A DNA stretch of 64,000 nt from Staphylococcus pseudoxylosus (GCF_003697915.1 NZ_RCVN01000015.1:1-64000); one strand, 5' to 3'; shown: positions 29,919-41,074, counted from the stretch's first letter. Translations and numbers: made by a program. Notes: generated from the sequence alone by a model not told the origin.

Positions 29919-32621
29919 TTATTCAGCTAATTTATTTCTTAATACTAATTGAAGAATACCACCATGACGGTAATAATCCATTTCAACATTAGAATCGAAA
30001 CGAGCCATTGCTTCAAACTCTATTACTTCGCCATTTTCTTTCTTAGCTTGTACTTTTACAAGATCATGTGGTTTTACATTTTCATCAATATCTACTGAAA
30101 TAACTTCAGTACCATCGATGCCAAGGCTATCCGAAGATTCGCCTTCTTTGAATTGTAATGGTAAAACACCCATCATTACTAAGTTTGAACGGTGGATACG
30201 CTCATAACTTTGTGCGATAACTGTTTTAACACCTAATAAGTTTGTCCCTTTAGCTGCCCAGTCACGAGATGAACCCATTCCGTAATCATTACCAGCTAAA
30301 ACAACTAAACCTGTGCCGTCTTCTTTATATTTCATAGCAGCATCAAATATTGACATTTGTTCACCTGTTGGCCAGTAAGTTGTGAAACCACCTTCAGTAC
30401 CTGGTGCTAATTGGTTTTTAATACGGATGTTCGCAAATGTACCACGTACCATTACTTCGTGGTTACCACGACGTGAACCATAAGAGTTAAATTGACGAAT
30501 AGGAACACCATGTTCAAGTAAATATTTACCTGCAGGCGTATCTTTACCAATTGCACCTGCTGGTGAAATGTGGTCAGTTGTTACTGAATCTCCAAATTTA
30601 CCCATAACTCTTAAATCTTTTAATGAATCAATAGTACCTGGTTCTTTAGAAAGACCTTGGAAGAATGAAGGATTTTGAATATAAGTTGATTCAGGATCAA
30701 AGTCATATAGTGGTTGATCCGTAACATCAATTTCATTCCACATTTCGTTATTATTGTATACAGTTTCATATTCTTCTTTAAATAGTTTCGGAGTCACAAC
30801 TGTATCAACAGTGTCTGAAACTTCTTTAATTGATGGCCAGATATCTTTTAGATAAACGTCTTCTCCATCTTTACCTTTACCAAGTGGTTCATTTTGTAAA
30901 TCGATATCCACAGTTCCTGCTAATGCATAGGCAACAACTAATTGTGGTGAAGCTAAGTAGTTAGCTTTAACTAATGGATGGATACGACCTTCAAAGTTAC
31001 GGTTACCTGATAACACAGAAGAAACGAGCAAATCTTCATCAGCAATTGCTTTTTCAATTTCTTCTCGTAATGGACCAGAGTTCCCGATACAAGTTGTACA
31101 ACCATAACCAACAAGGTTAAAGCCTAAATCATCCAGATATTCAGTTAAGCCTGAATCTCTTAAATATCCAGTAACAACTTTAGAACCTGGCGCTAATGAT
31201 GTTTTAACATATTCAGGGACTTTTAATCCTTTTTCTACAGCTTTTTTAGCAACTAATCCAGCACCTAACATAACATATGGATTAGATGTATTGGTACATG
31301 ACGTAATCGCTGCAATCGCTAAATCACCAGTTTTCATTGTAGTTGATGTACCATCTTTAAATTCGATTGTTGCAGTTTTATCGAATTCACTTTCATCAAA
31401 ACCGTGTCCTTGGTTACCTGCTGGCGCAGTAACTGATTTTTCAAATTCTTTCTTCATATCACTTAAGAAAATTAAATCTTGAGGACGTTTTGGTCCTGAT
31501 AATGATGGTTCAACAGTAGATAAATCTAATTCAACTACATCAGTGTATTCAGGGTCTTCTTTTTCAACAGTGAAGAACATGCTGTTTTCTTCTAAATATT
31601 TTTTCACTAGATCGATTTGTTCATCAGTACGACCTGTTAAACGCATGTATTTTAATGCTTCTTCGTCTACAGGGAAGAAACCACAAGTAGCACCATATTC
31701 TGGAGCCATGTTAGCAATTGTTGCACGGTCTGCTAATGGTAAGTGTTGTACACCTGGACCAAAGAACTCAACAAATTTTCCAACTACACCTTTTTTACGT
31801 AATTCTTGAGTTACACGTAAAGCTAAGTCTGTAGCAGTCGCACCTTGAGGCAACGCATTAGATAATCTAACACCGATTACTTCAGGAATTGGGAAATATG
31901 ACGGTTGACCAAGCATACCAGCTTCGGCTTCAATACCACCTACACCCCAACCTAATACACCAAGACCATTAATCATTGTTGTATGTGAGTCAGTACCTAC
32001 TAATGTATCAGGGAAAGCTACTGTTTCACCATCTACATCACGTGCATGTACAACATTAGCTAGATATTCCAAGTTCACTTGGTGAACGATACCAGTTGCT
32101 GGTGGTACAGCGCTGTAATTATTAAACGCTTTTGTAGCCCAATTTAAAAATTGATAACGCTCATAGTTTCTTTCAAACTCTAATTTCATATTGCGCTCTA
32201 ACGCGTCTGGATTTGCATAGCTATCAACTTGAACTGAGTGGTCAATAACTAAATCTACAGGTACTTCAGGATTAATTTTATTTAAATCTCCACCTACATC
32301 ATTCATTGCTTTACGTAACGACGCCAAGTCAACAACTGCAGGTACACCTGTAAAGTCTTGTAAGATAACACGAGAAGGTTTGAATGGTACTTCGCCTTCA
32401 GTGCCTTTAGTAAATTCTGATAACGCTTTAATATGTTCATCAGTAATTACAAAACCATCCTCTTGTCTTAATACAGATTCTAGTAATACTCTAATTGAAT
32501 ATGGCAATTTTGAAACTTTCGTTAAACCTTGTTCTTCTAAAGTGTTCAAATCATAAAAAGTATATGATTTGCCGTTTAACTCAAACGATTTTTTCGATTG
32601 CTGTTTAATATTAGAAGCCAT
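29919..32621 (-). CDS. acnA: Aconitate hydratase
   Basis: TCA-cycle enzyme converting citrate to isocitrate through cis-aconitate; its apo form can bind RNA in related bacteria. 900 residues, the size of AcnA. The three [4Fe-4S] ligand cysteines are in SCTNTSNPY and [31 protein letters not shown] and the C-terminal swivel domain with [15 protein letters not shown] are typical. ATG 32621 follows AAGGGGG. A Fur-type site lies 180 bases upstream. Confidence 0.97.
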   Translation of the reverse strand: MASNIKQQSKKSFELNGKSYTFYDLNTLEEQGLTKVSKLPYSIRVLLESVLRQEDGFVITDEHIKALSEFTKGTEGEVPFKPSRVILQDFTGVPAVVDLASLRKAMNDVGGDLNKINPEVPVDLVIDHSVQVDSYANPDALERNMKLEFERNYERYQFLNWATKAFNNYSAVPPATGIVHQVNLEYLANVVHARDVDGETVAFPDTLVGTDSHTTMINGLGVLGWGVGGIEAEAGMLGQPSYFPIPEVIGVRLSNALPQGATATDLALRVTQELRKKGVVGKFVEFFGPGVQHLPLADRATIANMAPEYGATCGFFPVDEEALKYMRLTGRTDEQIDLVKKYLEENSMFFTVEKEDPEYTDVVELDLSTVEPSLSGPKRPQDLIFLSDMKKEFEKSVTAPAGNQGHGFDESEFDKTATIEFKDGTSTTMKTGDLAIAAITSCTNTSNPYVMLGAGLVAKKAVEKGLKVPEYVKTSLAPGSKVVTGYLRDSGLTEYLDDLGFNLVGYGCTTCIGNSGPLREEIEKAIADEDLLVSSVLSGNRNFEGRIHPLVKANYLASPQLVVAYALAGTVDIDLQNEPLGKGKDGEDVYLKDIWPSIKEVSDTVDTVVTPKLFKEEYETVYNNNEMWNEIDVTDQPLYDFDPESTYIQNPSFFQGLSKEPGTIDSLKDLRVMGKFGDSVTTDHISPAGAIGKDTPAGKYLLEHGVPIRQFNSYGSRRGNHEVMVRGTFANIRIKNQLAPGTEGGFTTYWPTGEQMSIFDAAMKYKEDGTGLVVLAGNDYGMGSSRDWAAKGTNLLGVKTVIAQSYERIHRSNLVMMGVLPLQFKEGESSDSLGIDGTEVISVDIDENVKPHDLVKVQAKKENGEVIEFEAMARFDSNVEMDYYRHGGILQLVLRNKLAE

Positions 32622-32765
32622 ATAAATCCCCCTTGAAATTTTTGTAATATATATGCCGTTATTTAAATTGTATAATTATATGTAATTTAAAACAACTAGC
32701 TAAAGCCAGAAACATCTATAATTTAGATTTGAATTTTCAATCAGTATGTATAAGCAAAACTTATC

Positions 32766-32793
32766 TTGACTCTAGTGTGTAATAAGTTATTAT
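32766..32793 (+). promoter_or_regulatory. Candidate plus-strand promoter between acnA and opuD
   Basis: TTGACT (32766-32771), 16-base spacer, TATTAT (32788-32793). It points away from acnA, toward the opuD 3' end, where no plus-strand gene exists. Confidence 0.45.
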
Positions 32794-32800
32794 TATCAAT

Positions 32801-32815
32801 TGAGAATCATTATCA
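32801..32815. promoter_or_regulatory. Fur-type box
   Basis: TGAGAATCATTATCA matches the 7-1-7 Fur motif TGATAATNATTATCA at 14 of 15 positions. It lies at the expected start site of the plus-strand promoter and 180 bases from acnA. Confidence 0.6.
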
Positions 32816-32851
32816 TCCTAATGACATACATTTTCTCATTTTTCACATAAA

Positions 32852-32883
32852 AAAAATGAGCATCCAAATGGATACTCATTTTT
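32852..32883. terminator. Terminator of opuD, bidirectional
   Basis: AAAAATGAG (32852-32860) pairs with CTCATTTTT (32875-32883), with inner ATCC/GGAT. Confidence 0.8.
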
Positions 32884-32899
32884 AAATTATAAAGTTTGT

Positions 32900-34543
32900 T
32901 TATTGATCATCTTTTTCTGCATTTCTAAGTGGTTTACGTTGTTCAATAATATCATCTTCATAATCTTCTTGTTGATGCTGTAAGTAATCTTGTAATCTAT
33001 GTTTATTAGGTGTCAATGTTAAGCCTAAGAATTTACGTTCTTGGTTAGCATCTTTATAGAATGAAATCATCATCATAATTACTACAAATGAGAATGGCAA
33101 GGCACTTATAATGGCGGCACTTTGAATTGCGTTAAGTGCCTCAGCACCATTTCCTCCACCTGCAAATAGTAATACAAAAGCGATTAATGATTGTGCTATA
33201 CCCCATGTAACTTTGACTACGTTTGATGGCTCTAATGAACCATAAGTCGTTTGCATACCTAATACAAAGGTTGCAGAGTCAGCCGATGTAATAAAGAATG
33301 ATGCAATTAATACTAAAGCAATGATAGATAATACCATACCCAATGGTATTTCATTAAACACTCCGAAAAGTTGAGTTTCAGCAGTCATATCGAATAATTC
33401 TGGTTTTTTCTTACCAGTTTCAATACCTAACACACCAAACACACTGAACCAAACGAAACTTACAAGCGCTGGTACTAATAGTACGCCTCCGATAAATTCA
33501 CGTATAGAACGTCCTTTAGATACACGTGCAATGAAAATACCTACGAATGGGCTCCAGCTTAACCACCAACCCCAATAGTAAAGAGTCCAACTAGACATCC
33601 ATTCACGTTTTTGAGGGTTTTGTGCTGCAGTGTCAAACGTATTTAATAAGAATGAGTTTAACAAACTACCTGCAGAGCTCGTCATCATATTTAAAATCAA
33701 TACGGTTGGTCCAATAATAAGTACAGCAATCATCAAGATTGCACCTAAACTAATGTTTAAGTTACTTAAATATTGGATCCCTTTACTTAATCCAGACCAA
33801 GCACTCATAATAAATAGAATTGTTACTACTACTATGATGATTGCTTGTACCCAAACATTGTTTGGTATACCGAATAAATAATTAAGCCCACCATTAATTT
33901 GTAAGGCACCCATACCTAGTGATACGGCCACACCTACTACTGTAGCGAATACAGCAAGTACATCAATGATTGTCCCAATTGGGCCTTCAACTTTGTTACC
34001 TAAGATAGGACGTAATGTTCTTGAAATCAAACCTGGTTCGCCTTTTCTAAATTGGGCATAAGCTAGTGCTAATGCAACAACACCATATATTGCCCACGCA
34101 TGGAATCCCCAATGGAAGAATGTTGAACGTAATGCTTCTGTATAAGCTGCTGTCGTTTTTGGATCTGCATTTGGTGGAGCTGCAAAATCAGCCATTGGTT
34201 CTGCTGCACCATAGAATACAAGTCCAATCCCCATACCAGCACTGAATAACATTGCAAACCATGAAATTGTATTGAATTCAGGTTTGTCATTTGGTTTACC
34301 TAATTTTAATTTCCCAATAGGGCTAAAAATTAGAAATACACAGAAGAAAACTATAAACGTTGTAAGAATTAGGTAATACCATCCAAGTTTATCTGTAATC
34401 CATAGTTTAATCGTATTCGTAACATAATCAAATTGTCCCGGTAATACTGCACCGATAATAACCACGATTGCTACGATGATAGCACTATAGATAAAAACTG
34501 GAGATATCTTCTTACCATTAGGTTGGTTACTAGAAGAATTCAT
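32900..34543 (-). CDS. opuD: BCCT-family glycine betaine transporter
   Basis: Sodium-coupled importer of glycine betaine/choline-type osmoprotectants. 547 residues with about twelve helices. Family motifs GMGIGLVFYGAAEPM, FFHWGFHAWAIYG and the substrate-box tryptophans in WTLYYWGWWLSWSPFVGIFIARVSKGRSIREFI are all present. The charged cytosolic tail (about 50 residues) is typical of osmosensing members. S. aureus carries opuD2 at the same place beside mscL and aconitase. It is divergent from mscL, an apt pairing of osmolyte uptake and emergency release. Confidence 0.92.
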   Translation of the reverse strand: MNSSSNQPNGKKISPVFIYSAIIVAIVVIIGAVLPGQFDYVTNTIKLWITDKLGWYYLILTTFIVFFCVFLIFSPIGKLKLGKPNDKPEFNTISWFAMLFSAGMGIGLVFYGAAEPMADFAAPPNADPKTTAAYTEALRSTFFHWGFHAWAIYGVVALALAYAQFRKGEPGLISRTLRPILGNKVEGPIGTIIDVLAVFATVVGVAVSLGMGALQINGGLNYLFGIPNNVWVQAIIIVVVTILFIMSAWSGLSKGIQYLSNLNISLGAILMIAVLIIGPTVLILNMMTSSAGSLLNSFLLNTFDTAAQNPQKREWMSSWTLYYWGWWLSWSPFVGIFIARVSKGRSIREFIGGVLLVPALVSFVWFSVFGVLGIETGKKKPELFDMTAETQLFGVFNEIPLGMVLSIIALVLIASFFITSADSATFVLGMQTTYGSLEPSNVVKVTWGIAQSLIAFVLLFAGGGNGAEALNAIQSAAIISALPFSFVVIMMMISFYKDANQERKFLGLTLTPNKHRLQDYLQHQQEDYEDDIIEQRKPLRNAEKDDQ

Positions 34544-34747
34544 AATTAATTACTCCCTTTCTTATCATATTAAATTTTCAAGCCAAATAGAACTTTCATT
34601 TTTCAAAAAGATTCTATTTATGTATTAACCACGTATTAGAATAACAAAACAAAGCGGTAATATCAAATTTCGTTAAAAAAACTATTCTCTTACTTTTAAA
34701 TATATTGTATAATAATCTTTAAAATTAAATAAAAGGGAGTTAATCAT

Positions 34748-35101
34748 ATGTTTCAAGAGTTTAAAGAATTCGCATTAAAAGGCAATGTACTAGACTTAGC
34801 TGTAGCTGTAGTTATGGGCGCAGCATTCAACAAAATTGTTACAGCTTTAGTTTCATTTATTATCATGCCATTAATTGGGTTGATTTTTGGTACAGTTGAT
34901 TTTGCTAAGAGCTGGTCATTCATGGGCATCAAATACGGTATGTTCGTTCAGTCAATCATAGACTTTATCATTATTGCTTTTGCATTATTTATCTTTGTGA
35001 AAATTGCTAATACGCTAATGAGAAAAGAAGAAGAAGAAGAAATCGAAGAGAATACTGTTTTACTTACTGAAATTCGTGATTTATTACGTGAAAAAAATTA
35101 A
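34748..35101 (+). CDS. mscL: Large-conductance mechanosensitive channel
   Basis: Pentameric channel that opens under membrane tension during osmotic downshock. 117 residues. The N-terminal helix [35 protein letters not shown] is the family hallmark. A second membrane span runs from about residue 65 to 85, and the C-terminal acidic helix bundle ([25 protein letters not shown]) follows. ATG 34748 follows AAAGGGAG. Terminator at 35120-35153. Confidence 0.97.
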   Translation: MFQEFKEFALKGNVLDLAVAVVMGAAFNKIVTALVSFIIMPLIGLIFGTVDFAKSWSFMGIKYGMFVQSIIDFIIIAFALFIFVKIANTLMRKEEEEEIEENTVLLTEIRDLLREKN

Positions 35102-35119
35102 TTAAAATACTAAAAAACG

Positions 35120-35153
35120 AGAGTCCTAGCAGAATGACAACTACTAGAACTCT
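35120..35153. terminator. Terminator after mscL
   Basis: AGAGTCCTAG (35120-35129) pairs with CTAGAACTCT (35144-35153), followed by TTTTTATTT. Confidence 0.8.
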
Positions 35154-35232
35154 TTTTATTTAGCTTGTTTTATTGGATTTTCACACATTATATATTATTT
35201 TGAGCTAATTTAGTATATATTATTTAAGTAAA

Positions 35233-38200
35233 TTATTGTTTCTTAAAAGTTGTTGTACTTTGATATTGTTCCGTAACTACTTCTAAAATGAGAGGAATTC
35301 TTTGTTTCAATTCACTTACATGTGAAATGATTCCTACCATTCTCCCTGTAGATTTTAAACTTAACAGTGTATCTAAAGCTGTTTCTAAAGTTTCTTGGTC
35401 TAATGTTCCAAATCCCTCATCGACAAACATAGAATCTAATGCAATACCACCTGATTCTTGTTGAACTATTTCACTTAAACCTAAAGCTAAAGCTAACGAA
35501 GCTTGGAAAGTTTCCCCTCCAGACAATGAACTGATGTGCCTAGATTGATTAGAGTGCGCATCAAACACATCAATCTCAAGTCCACTGTATCCTTGCGAAA
35601 CTTGTGATCTACGTGTCAATTGATATCGCTGACCTGTCATTAAAGATAAACGTTGATTAGCTTGAGCTAAAATTCTTTCTAAATAATAAATTAGCACATA
35701 ATTTTCTAATGTTAATTTTTGTTCATTTTTTCCTGCTAGAATTTCTGCTAGTTGAAAAATTTCTTGTTGTGCTTTTAATTCACTTTCTAAGTTACCAATG
35801 ATATCTCTAATTTCACTAATTTTTTTATTATTAAACGCAATTTTATATTCATGTTGACTCAATTCAGTAGCGATTAATTCAAACGCTTGTTGTTGTTGTT
35901 CAAAAACTTCCATTAGATGTTGAGTATCTTCTAACTTTTTACCGGAAAGCTCTGCTTTCAATTGTGAGATTACCACTTCAAAAGATTGTTTTGATTTATT
36001 AAATTCAGTTATTTCATTTTCTAGTGATTCTTTTTCACTAACTTTAGAAACTGTATTATATACTTGTTCTAAATCCGTGAAACCAATACGCTTCATTTCA
36101 TCATCAATTTTCACACTTACATTTTTAATTTCTTGTTCAATTTCAGATGAATTTTTACTAAAATGATTTTTATTATTTTGTTCTATAGCAAGTTTACTCT
36201 TATATTGTTGTATATTACTCTCCAACGCACCCAAGTTTTTTTCATATTTTTCAATTTCACTTTGATTATTTTCAAAAACTTCTATAAAAATATTGACGTC
36301 AGTATAACCTGTAGTGTTTTCAAAATCATTTATAGTAATTTCATTTTGTTTTAGATTATGTTGTTTAGTTTTTTTATTTAATTCTAATTGATGATACTGT
36401 TGTTCATATTGTTGTTGTAATTCTTTTAATTCAACAATCGCTTCATTTTCCTTTTCAATGATCTGTTTTTGTTCTGTTTTTTTCTTAATTTCGATCTCAA
36501 GTTCTTGATAATTTATATTTTCTAATTTCTCTTTATCAAATTTTGACAACTGTTCTTCTATATAATTCAGTTCGCTTTCAACTTTAATTTTATCTTCAGT
36601 TTTATCGTTTTTCTCTCGTTCTAACTGTGCGAGACTCTGATGTCGTGCAGTTAAATCATCAAAATCGATATGTTGCGTTATAGTATGTACTTGATTACCA
36701 CAAATTGGACAAGTATCTCCAACATTTATTGCTGATTGCAAAGTACTAATCAAATCTTGCTTGTTATTTAAATCTATACTTGTTTTATCTATTTTTTTAT
36801 AAGCATTCGTTATTTGTTGAAGTTCATCAGATAACTTTTTACTGTCATTGGCTTTTTGCTGTTTTCTTTCTTGTAATTGTTGGTATTCTTTTTTATCAAG
36901 TTCATTTTGTTTTAGCACTGTAACTTCATTATTCAACTTGTAAATTGTTTCATTTACTTGTTCTACTTTTTTATAGTTCGGTACTCTACCGTTTATTTTC
37001 CCCTTAATTTCTTCTAATTGCTTTATTTGTAGGTCTATTTCTGTTTGAAGTGATACAAAGCTTTCTTGAAGTGATCGTTGATCTTCATATGCCGCTTTGT
37101 ACTTCTGAGATCTTTCAAAGAAAAGTTTTGTCTTTTCAATAAAGTTTTTACTATCTGTTATTTTATCTGAGTCATTTTTATGAGCTTCTAACTGTTCATC
37201 TGCTTTTTCTATTTGAGTTTCAAGTTCTGAAATAATTTTTATTTTCTTATTGATATCTTCTTTTATTTTTTGCTGTTTTGCATATAATTCGTCTTTAGAT
37301 TGTAATAAATGAGCAATTGGTCTTACCTCATTAATTGCATTCAAACGATTGATTTTTTCATTTATATTATTTTCTTGCATTAATAATCGTTCATAATTTC
37401 GCTGATTTTCTTCCAACTTATTTAATGTTTCTTCTAATTTTTGGTTGTTTTTCAAACAAGTTTCAGCATCATTCAACTTAGTTTTATACTCAACCTTTTG
37501 TTGTTTTAATTTATTATGAATATCTTCCGCTTTTTCATCAAATACATTTAATACTTCAAGCACTTGATTTGTTTGTCTTGGATTAATAGCTTTATTCTCA
37601 ATTAATGCTTCATCATTGAACGTTTCTAAATCTAGCCAATTTGTTTCTAACAAATGATATTTTTGTTCAATTTGCCCTCTAACTTCTTTAACATCTTCAG
37701 ATAAGTTTTTTTGTATTTCTTCAAATCGTTGACTATTAAAGAGTGTTCTTAGTATTTCTTGTTTCTCAGAACTTTTTGATAATAAAAATCTTTTAAATTC
37801 TCCTTGAGGTAAGATAAATAACTGCCTAAATTGCTCAGCGTTTACTCCCAATAATTCTTTAATAAATTGATTACCATTCGTTATTTTACTTTCTCTAAGC
37901 TCATACTTTTCAGTTTCCATTTCATACACAGCAAGTTGACCAAGTGTTTTATTTTTATTACCTTCTTTAACAAAAGCCCCTTGTCTTTTTATTTTGAAAT
38001 ATTGGTTTCTTAATTTGAATTCAAATTCTACTACCATAGGCATCTTACTTTCAGCAAAATGACTTCTCAAATCACTTTCTTTTCTATCTTTTGTAGAAGC
38101 TTCTCCAAATAAAGCGTAAACAATGGCATCAAAAATCATAGTTTTTCCTGAACCAGTTTTACCACTAATTAGAAACAATTGGTTATGATTCACATAATTA

Positions 38201-38262
38201 AAATCAATTGTTTCATCTAAAAAAGGACCAAAATTATTTAATTTAAGTGTTATTGGTCTCAT
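35233..38262 (-). CDS. sbcC: Exonuclease subunit SbcC (SMC/Rad50-like)
   Basis: ATPase of the SbcCD nuclease, which opens hairpins and processes blocked DNA ends. 1009 residues: Walker A GKTGSGKT near residue 34, two long coiled-coil arms rich in K, E and Q, the zinc hook CPIC at Cys518/Cys521, then signature LSGGETFQASLALALGLSE and Walker B DSMFVDEGFGTLD. The ATG follows the sbcD stop with no gap, so translation is coupled. Transcribed from the LexA-boxed sbcD promoter. Confidence 0.95.
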   Translation of the reverse strand: MRPITLKLNNFGPFLDETIDFNYVNHNQLFLISGKTGSGKTMIFDAIVYALFGEASTKDRKESDLRSHFAESKMPMVVEFEFKLRNQYFKIKRQGAFVKEGNKNKTLGQLAVYEMETEKYELRESKITNGNQFIKELLGVNAEQFRQLFILPQGEFKRFLLSKSSEKQEILRTLFNSQRFEEIQKNLSEDVKEVRGQIEQKYHLLETNWLDLETFNDEALIENKAINPRQTNQVLEVLNVFDEKAEDIHNKLKQQKVEYKTKLNDAETCLKNNQKLEETLNKLEENQRNYERLLMQENNINEKINRLNAINEVRPIAHLLQSKDELYAKQQKIKEDINKKIKIISELETQIEKADEQLEAHKNDSDKITDSKNFIEKTKLFFERSQKYKAAYEDQRSLQESFVSLQTEIDLQIKQLEEIKGKINGRVPNYKKVEQVNETIYKLNNEVTVLKQNELDKKEYQQLQERKQQKANDSKKLSDELQQITNAYKKIDKTSIDLNNKQDLISTLQSAINVGDTCPICGNQVHTITQHIDFDDLTARHQSLAQLEREKNDKTEDKIKVESELNYIEEQLSKFDKEKLENINYQELEIEIKKKTEQKQIIEKENEAIVELKELQQQYEQQYHQLELNKKTKQHNLKQNEITINDFENTTGYTDVNIFIEVFENNQSEIEKYEKNLGALESNIQQYKSKLAIEQNNKNHFSKNSSEIEQEIKNVSVKIDDEMKRIGFTDLEQVYNTVSKVSEKESLENEITEFNKSKQSFEVVISQLKAELSGKKLEDTQHLMEVFEQQQQAFELIATELSQHEYKIAFNNKKISEIRDIIGNLESELKAQQEIFQLAEILAGKNEQKLTLENYVLIYYLERILAQANQRLSLMTGQRYQLTRRSQVSQGYSGLEIDVFDAHSNQSRHISSLSGGETFQASLALALGLSEIVQQESGGIALDSMFVDEGFGTLDQETLETALDTLLSLKSTGRMVGIISHVSELKQRIPLILEVVTEQYQSTTTFKKQ

Positions 38263-39393
38263 TTATTTAGAACCTCCTTCTAACATTGTACGCATCACAT
38301 ACTCAATTTTTTCTTTTTGGTTTGTTGTTAATTGTTCATCAGTTATGCTTTGATAAAAATTATCTATTATAGTCCCATCATCAAGCTTTTGTATTTCTAT
38401 ATTTTCGTGATGCATCGATGTATTAAATTCAAAGGTTTGGTTAGTTAATGCTAGTGTATTTGGATAAATTTGTTTTAAATGCATCATTGGATCATTCACA
38501 TGTGACATATGCTTTAATTTAAAATGCATATAGTTTTCTTTATTTTTAACTTCTAATTTTTCTTGTATTGCATCCTCATAATCACCTTCTATTACTTCCA
38601 GTTGTCTTAAAGGCTTCAAAGGTGTAAATTTATCTTTTATATCATTTTCATTTATTGCAATCACTCTATAACCTTTAGGTTGATTCACTTCTGAAAATGA
38701 ATACTGTAATATAGATCCACTATAATTTATAAAATTTGATTCAATACTAAATGGGTGATGTAAATGACCTAATAGTACTCTATCAAATTGCTGAAACATA
38801 TTCTCTTCTACTGATTCCACCGTACCAATAGTTAATGGTCTCTCGGAATCTGAACGTATGCCACCTTGCACTGTTAAGTGACCAATGAACATATTGATTC
38901 TATGCTCATTAATTACTTCATTCATTTGACTCAAAGCATGTCCAAGTGCCTGCTGAGGTGTTTCAATTTCTTCATTATCGAAGTAGTATTGCATCTCATT
39001 TATCGTTGCATATGGTAATGTATAAAAGTCGACACCACCTATTGAAATAGGATTTTGCATCTCATTCAAACTCGTGCGAATATACATATTCGATTTTTCA
39101 AACCATTTAGCACCATAATTCAATCTTTCTTTACTATCGTGATTACCACTAATTAAAATTAATGGAATCTTCATTTCAAGATTCAAGGTATCAATCGTAT
39201 GCTCCAACAATTGAATCGCATTTTTATTAGGATAACTCGTGTCATATAAATCTCCAGCAACGACAATTACATCAGGTCTTTCTTCTCGCATCGCTTCAAT
39301 AAATTGTTCCAATATGTATGATTGATCTTCTAACAATGATTTACCATTTAGAATTCTACCTAAATGCCAATCTGCTGTATGTACAATTTTCAT
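38263..39393 (-). CDS. sbcD: Exonuclease subunit SbcD (Mre11-like)
   Basis: Metallophosphoesterase nuclease partner of SbcC. 376 residues. Phosphodiesterase motifs run in order: [29 protein letters not shown] and LLGHLHHP, all metal ligands intact. ATG 39393 follows GAGGAG. A LexA box at 39410-39423 lies 17 bases upstream, so sbcDC is part of the SOS response here. Confidence 0.95.
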   Translation of the reverse strand: MKIVHTADWHLGRILNGKSLLEDQSYILEQFIEAMREERPDVIVVAGDLYDTSYPNKNAIQLLEHTIDTLNLEMKIPLILISGNHDSKERLNYGAKWFEKSNMYIRTSLNEMQNPISIGGVDFYTLPYATINEMQYYFDNEEIETPQQALGHALSQMNEVINEHRINMFIGHLTVQGGIRSDSERPLTIGTVESVEENMFQQFDRVLLGHLHHPFSIESNFINYSGSILQYSFSEVNQPKGYRVIAINENDIKDKFTPLKPLRQLEVIEGDYEDAIQEKLEVKNKENYMHFKLKHMSHVNDPMMHLKQIYPNTLALTNQTFEFNTSMHHENIEIQKLDDGTIIDNFYQSITDEQLTTNQKEKIEYVMRTMLEGGSK

Positions 39394-39409
39394 TTCAACA
39401 CTCCTCTTA

Positions 39410-39423
39410 AGAACATTTGTTCG
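39410..39423. promoter_or_regulatory. LexA box of sbcD-sbcC
   Basis: AGAACATTTGTTCG: on the minus strand CGAACAAATGTTCT, a match except for the last base of CGAACRNRYGTTYG. Confidence 0.85.
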
Positions 39424-39582
39424 TCACTTATTATATTATCACCTATTATACTTCAAGCATATAAAAAATGAAGCAATAATTATAGCAATCTTATTTCATA
39501 AGGTGTCATAGCCTACCCCGATATAGATTGCTAGGATGATATGATTAAAAGCACTACCTGAACTAACGATTATTTAATGATT

Positions 39583-39613
39583 AAGGCTGAGACAATTAAT
39601 TTGTCCCAGCCTC
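39583..39613. terminator. Terminator of the CcdC-like gene
   Basis: AAGGCTGAGACAA (39583-39595) pairs with TTGTCCCAGCCTC (39601-39613), the staphylococcal 'gaggctgggaca' type hairpin, next to the stop at 39623. Confidence 0.8.
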
Positions 39614-39622
39614 GTGTATAAC

Positions 39623-40090
39623 TTATTGAATTAAAGTTCTTTTCACCTTTTTATATTTGTATAACATCGCTAAACGCCAGGGTACAATCATACAAAATGC
39701 AAGTAGGAAAAACATTCCTGCAATTTCGCCAGGATCTATCTGATTACTTATAAAAATTTTAATTATTGTACGTATTAAGAGTAATGTTATAAGAATTATA
39801 GGAAAGGCTTTTGAACGTTTCATATAAATTTCACTACCTTGCGTTTCAAACCTAGAGGTCCAAATCAAAATTGTAGAAAATAAAACACCTAGAATAATAC
39901 ATTCTACTATTTCAAAACCTGTTAACCTAAAATACGGAACGACGTACATTAATGCCCCCGTTGCCATAAAAAAAGGAGGTAATATAATTTTCTTTTCATT
40001 TACTGGAAAGTGTTGTGCTTTCATTCGCACAATTATAACACCTATTCCCATTAGAAAGGCAAATACAATGGAAAATATTAAATACAACAT
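39623..40090 (-). CDS. CcdC-family membrane protein
   Basis: 155-residue integral membrane protein with four or five helices and short loops (starts MLYLIFSIVFAFLMGIGVIIVRMKAQ; ends with a basic tail). It resembles the CcdC family, named for a link to cytochrome c maturation in Bacillus, but staphylococci lack that pathway, so the role here is open. The start lies just inside the promoter region; a weak ribosome site precedes it. It stands next to sbcDC as in S. aureus (from memory). Confidence 0.7.
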   Translation of the reverse strand: MLYLIFSIVFAFLMGIGVIIVRMKAQHFPVNEKKIILPPFFMATGALMYVVPYFRLTGFEIVECIILGVLFSTILIWTSRFETQGSEIYMKRSKAFPIILITLLLIRTIIKIFISNQIDPGEIAGMFFLLAFCMIVPWRLAMLYKYKKVKRTLIQ

Positions 40091-40290
40091 GCTTACACCT
40101 ACTTTAAGTTTCTACAAGATGATATTCACTTTGGTTAGTATATCATTTAAATAAATAATAATCAGTATTTGTACGTTCATTTTTGTTTACTATTAACCAA
40201 TAGCACATATATTATATCTTAGTATTTTTAAAATTACTAAGAAAATAATTGTAGATTAATCGAATATCGATAGATAAACACAAATAAAAA

Positions 40291-40330
40291 TACGATAAGA
40301 TAAGCCTTTTTAAAAGCTCATCTTATCGTA
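40291..40330 (-). terminator. Terminator of the 61-residue gene
   Basis: TACGATAAGATAAGC (40291-40305) pairs with GCTCATCTTATCGTA (40316-40330). On the minus strand it is followed by TTTTTATTTG. Confidence 0.85.
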
Positions 40331-40337
40331 CCTTTAT

Positions 40338-40523
40338 TTAAAAAGCATGTGTCTGGTTACATGCCGATAATGCATCATTTAAAGTGTATCTAAGATAATT
40401 CATATCATGAATTTGCATCGCATTATGATATTTCTTAAATGCCTCATCGGTCGGAAAGTTAATATGCATATTTGCTAGTCGATCAAGTACTTCTTTATCT
40501 TCCATGTCATAAGCATCCTTCAC
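40338..40523 (-). CDS. Small conserved-looking cytosolic protein, 61 residues
   Basis: Not recognised as a named family. It begins with GTG 40523, GGGAGG being 9 bases upstream. It is helical, acidic in its first third (MKDAYDMEDKEVLDRLANM) and carries three histidines and one cysteine, with no membrane span. It has its own promoter region and a strong terminator directly after the stop, which supports a real gene. No function assigned. Confidence 0.65.
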   Translation of the reverse strand: MKDAYDMEDKEVLDRLANMHINFPTDEAFKKYHNAMQIHDMNYLRYTLNDALSACNQTHAF

Positions 40524-40894
40524 TTATCGATACCTCCCTTATATATACATTATAACAAACCACATTTTAGAATCAATTATTTTCTGAATATTTCAATAAA
40601 TTAATACAGCTATAATATTATATAAACTTAATACCAATACTTTCATTCACAAAATCATCAAAACTTCATTTTATTATTTACTTTTCTATATATAAGAATA
40701 TTTAACTGATAATATTTATATTACTTACTTAAAATCAATTTAAAAATTCATGTATATAAGCTCACTCAATTTTAAGTACAAAGCTATTTAAAAACTCAAA
40801 CACCAAGTAAATATATAACTTACAAACAGAGCCATGATATTTTATCCATTTGCTGTCGAAAATTTGTGTAATCAAATAATAAAAATCGAGCAAT
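40524..40894. other. AT-rich spacer with no supported gene
   Basis: About 370 bases of very AT-rich DNA between the 61-residue gene and the 59-residue membrane gene. I see no ORF with a ribosome site and no strong hairpin. Confidence 0.5.
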
Positions 40895-41074
40895 TTATTT
40901 TAGAAACAGGAAATAAGATATTCCATATATACATAAAAATAGCATTAAACTGATTATTGAAACTAAAACCATTTTAATACTAATTTGGACATTCATTTTA
41001 TTAGCTACAAAAGAACCTAAAAATACTGCAATAAAGCAACTTAATCCTAATAAAAAATTATCTAACTGCAACAT
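40895..41074 (-). CDS. Small two-span membrane protein, 59 residues
   Basis: ATG 41074 to TAA 40895, preceded by AAAGGGAG at 5-base spacing. Two hydrophobic helices are clear: about residues 6-24 (NFLLGLSCFIAVFLGSFVA) and 33-58 (IKMVLVSIISLMLFLCIYGI...), separated by a short polar turn, NKMNVQIS. I do not recognise the family. The 5' region carries three perfect palindromes (41146-41186), suggesting regulated expression. It does not have the amphipathic charge pattern of a phenol-soluble modulin. Confidence 0.65.
   Translation of the reverse strand: MLQLDNFLLGLSCFIAVFLGSFVANKMNVQISIKMVLVSIISLMLFLCIYGISYFLFLK

Larger units (their letters stand above)
32800..32883 (+). ncRNA. Hypothetical short Fur-controlled transcript between acnA and opuD
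   Basis: A transcript from the promoter at 32766-32793 would start near 32800, carry no ORF with a ribosome site, and end about 85 bases later at the hairpin AAAAATGAG/CTCATTTTT (32852-32883). Inference only; the hairpin also serves opuD on the other strand. Confidence 0.3.
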
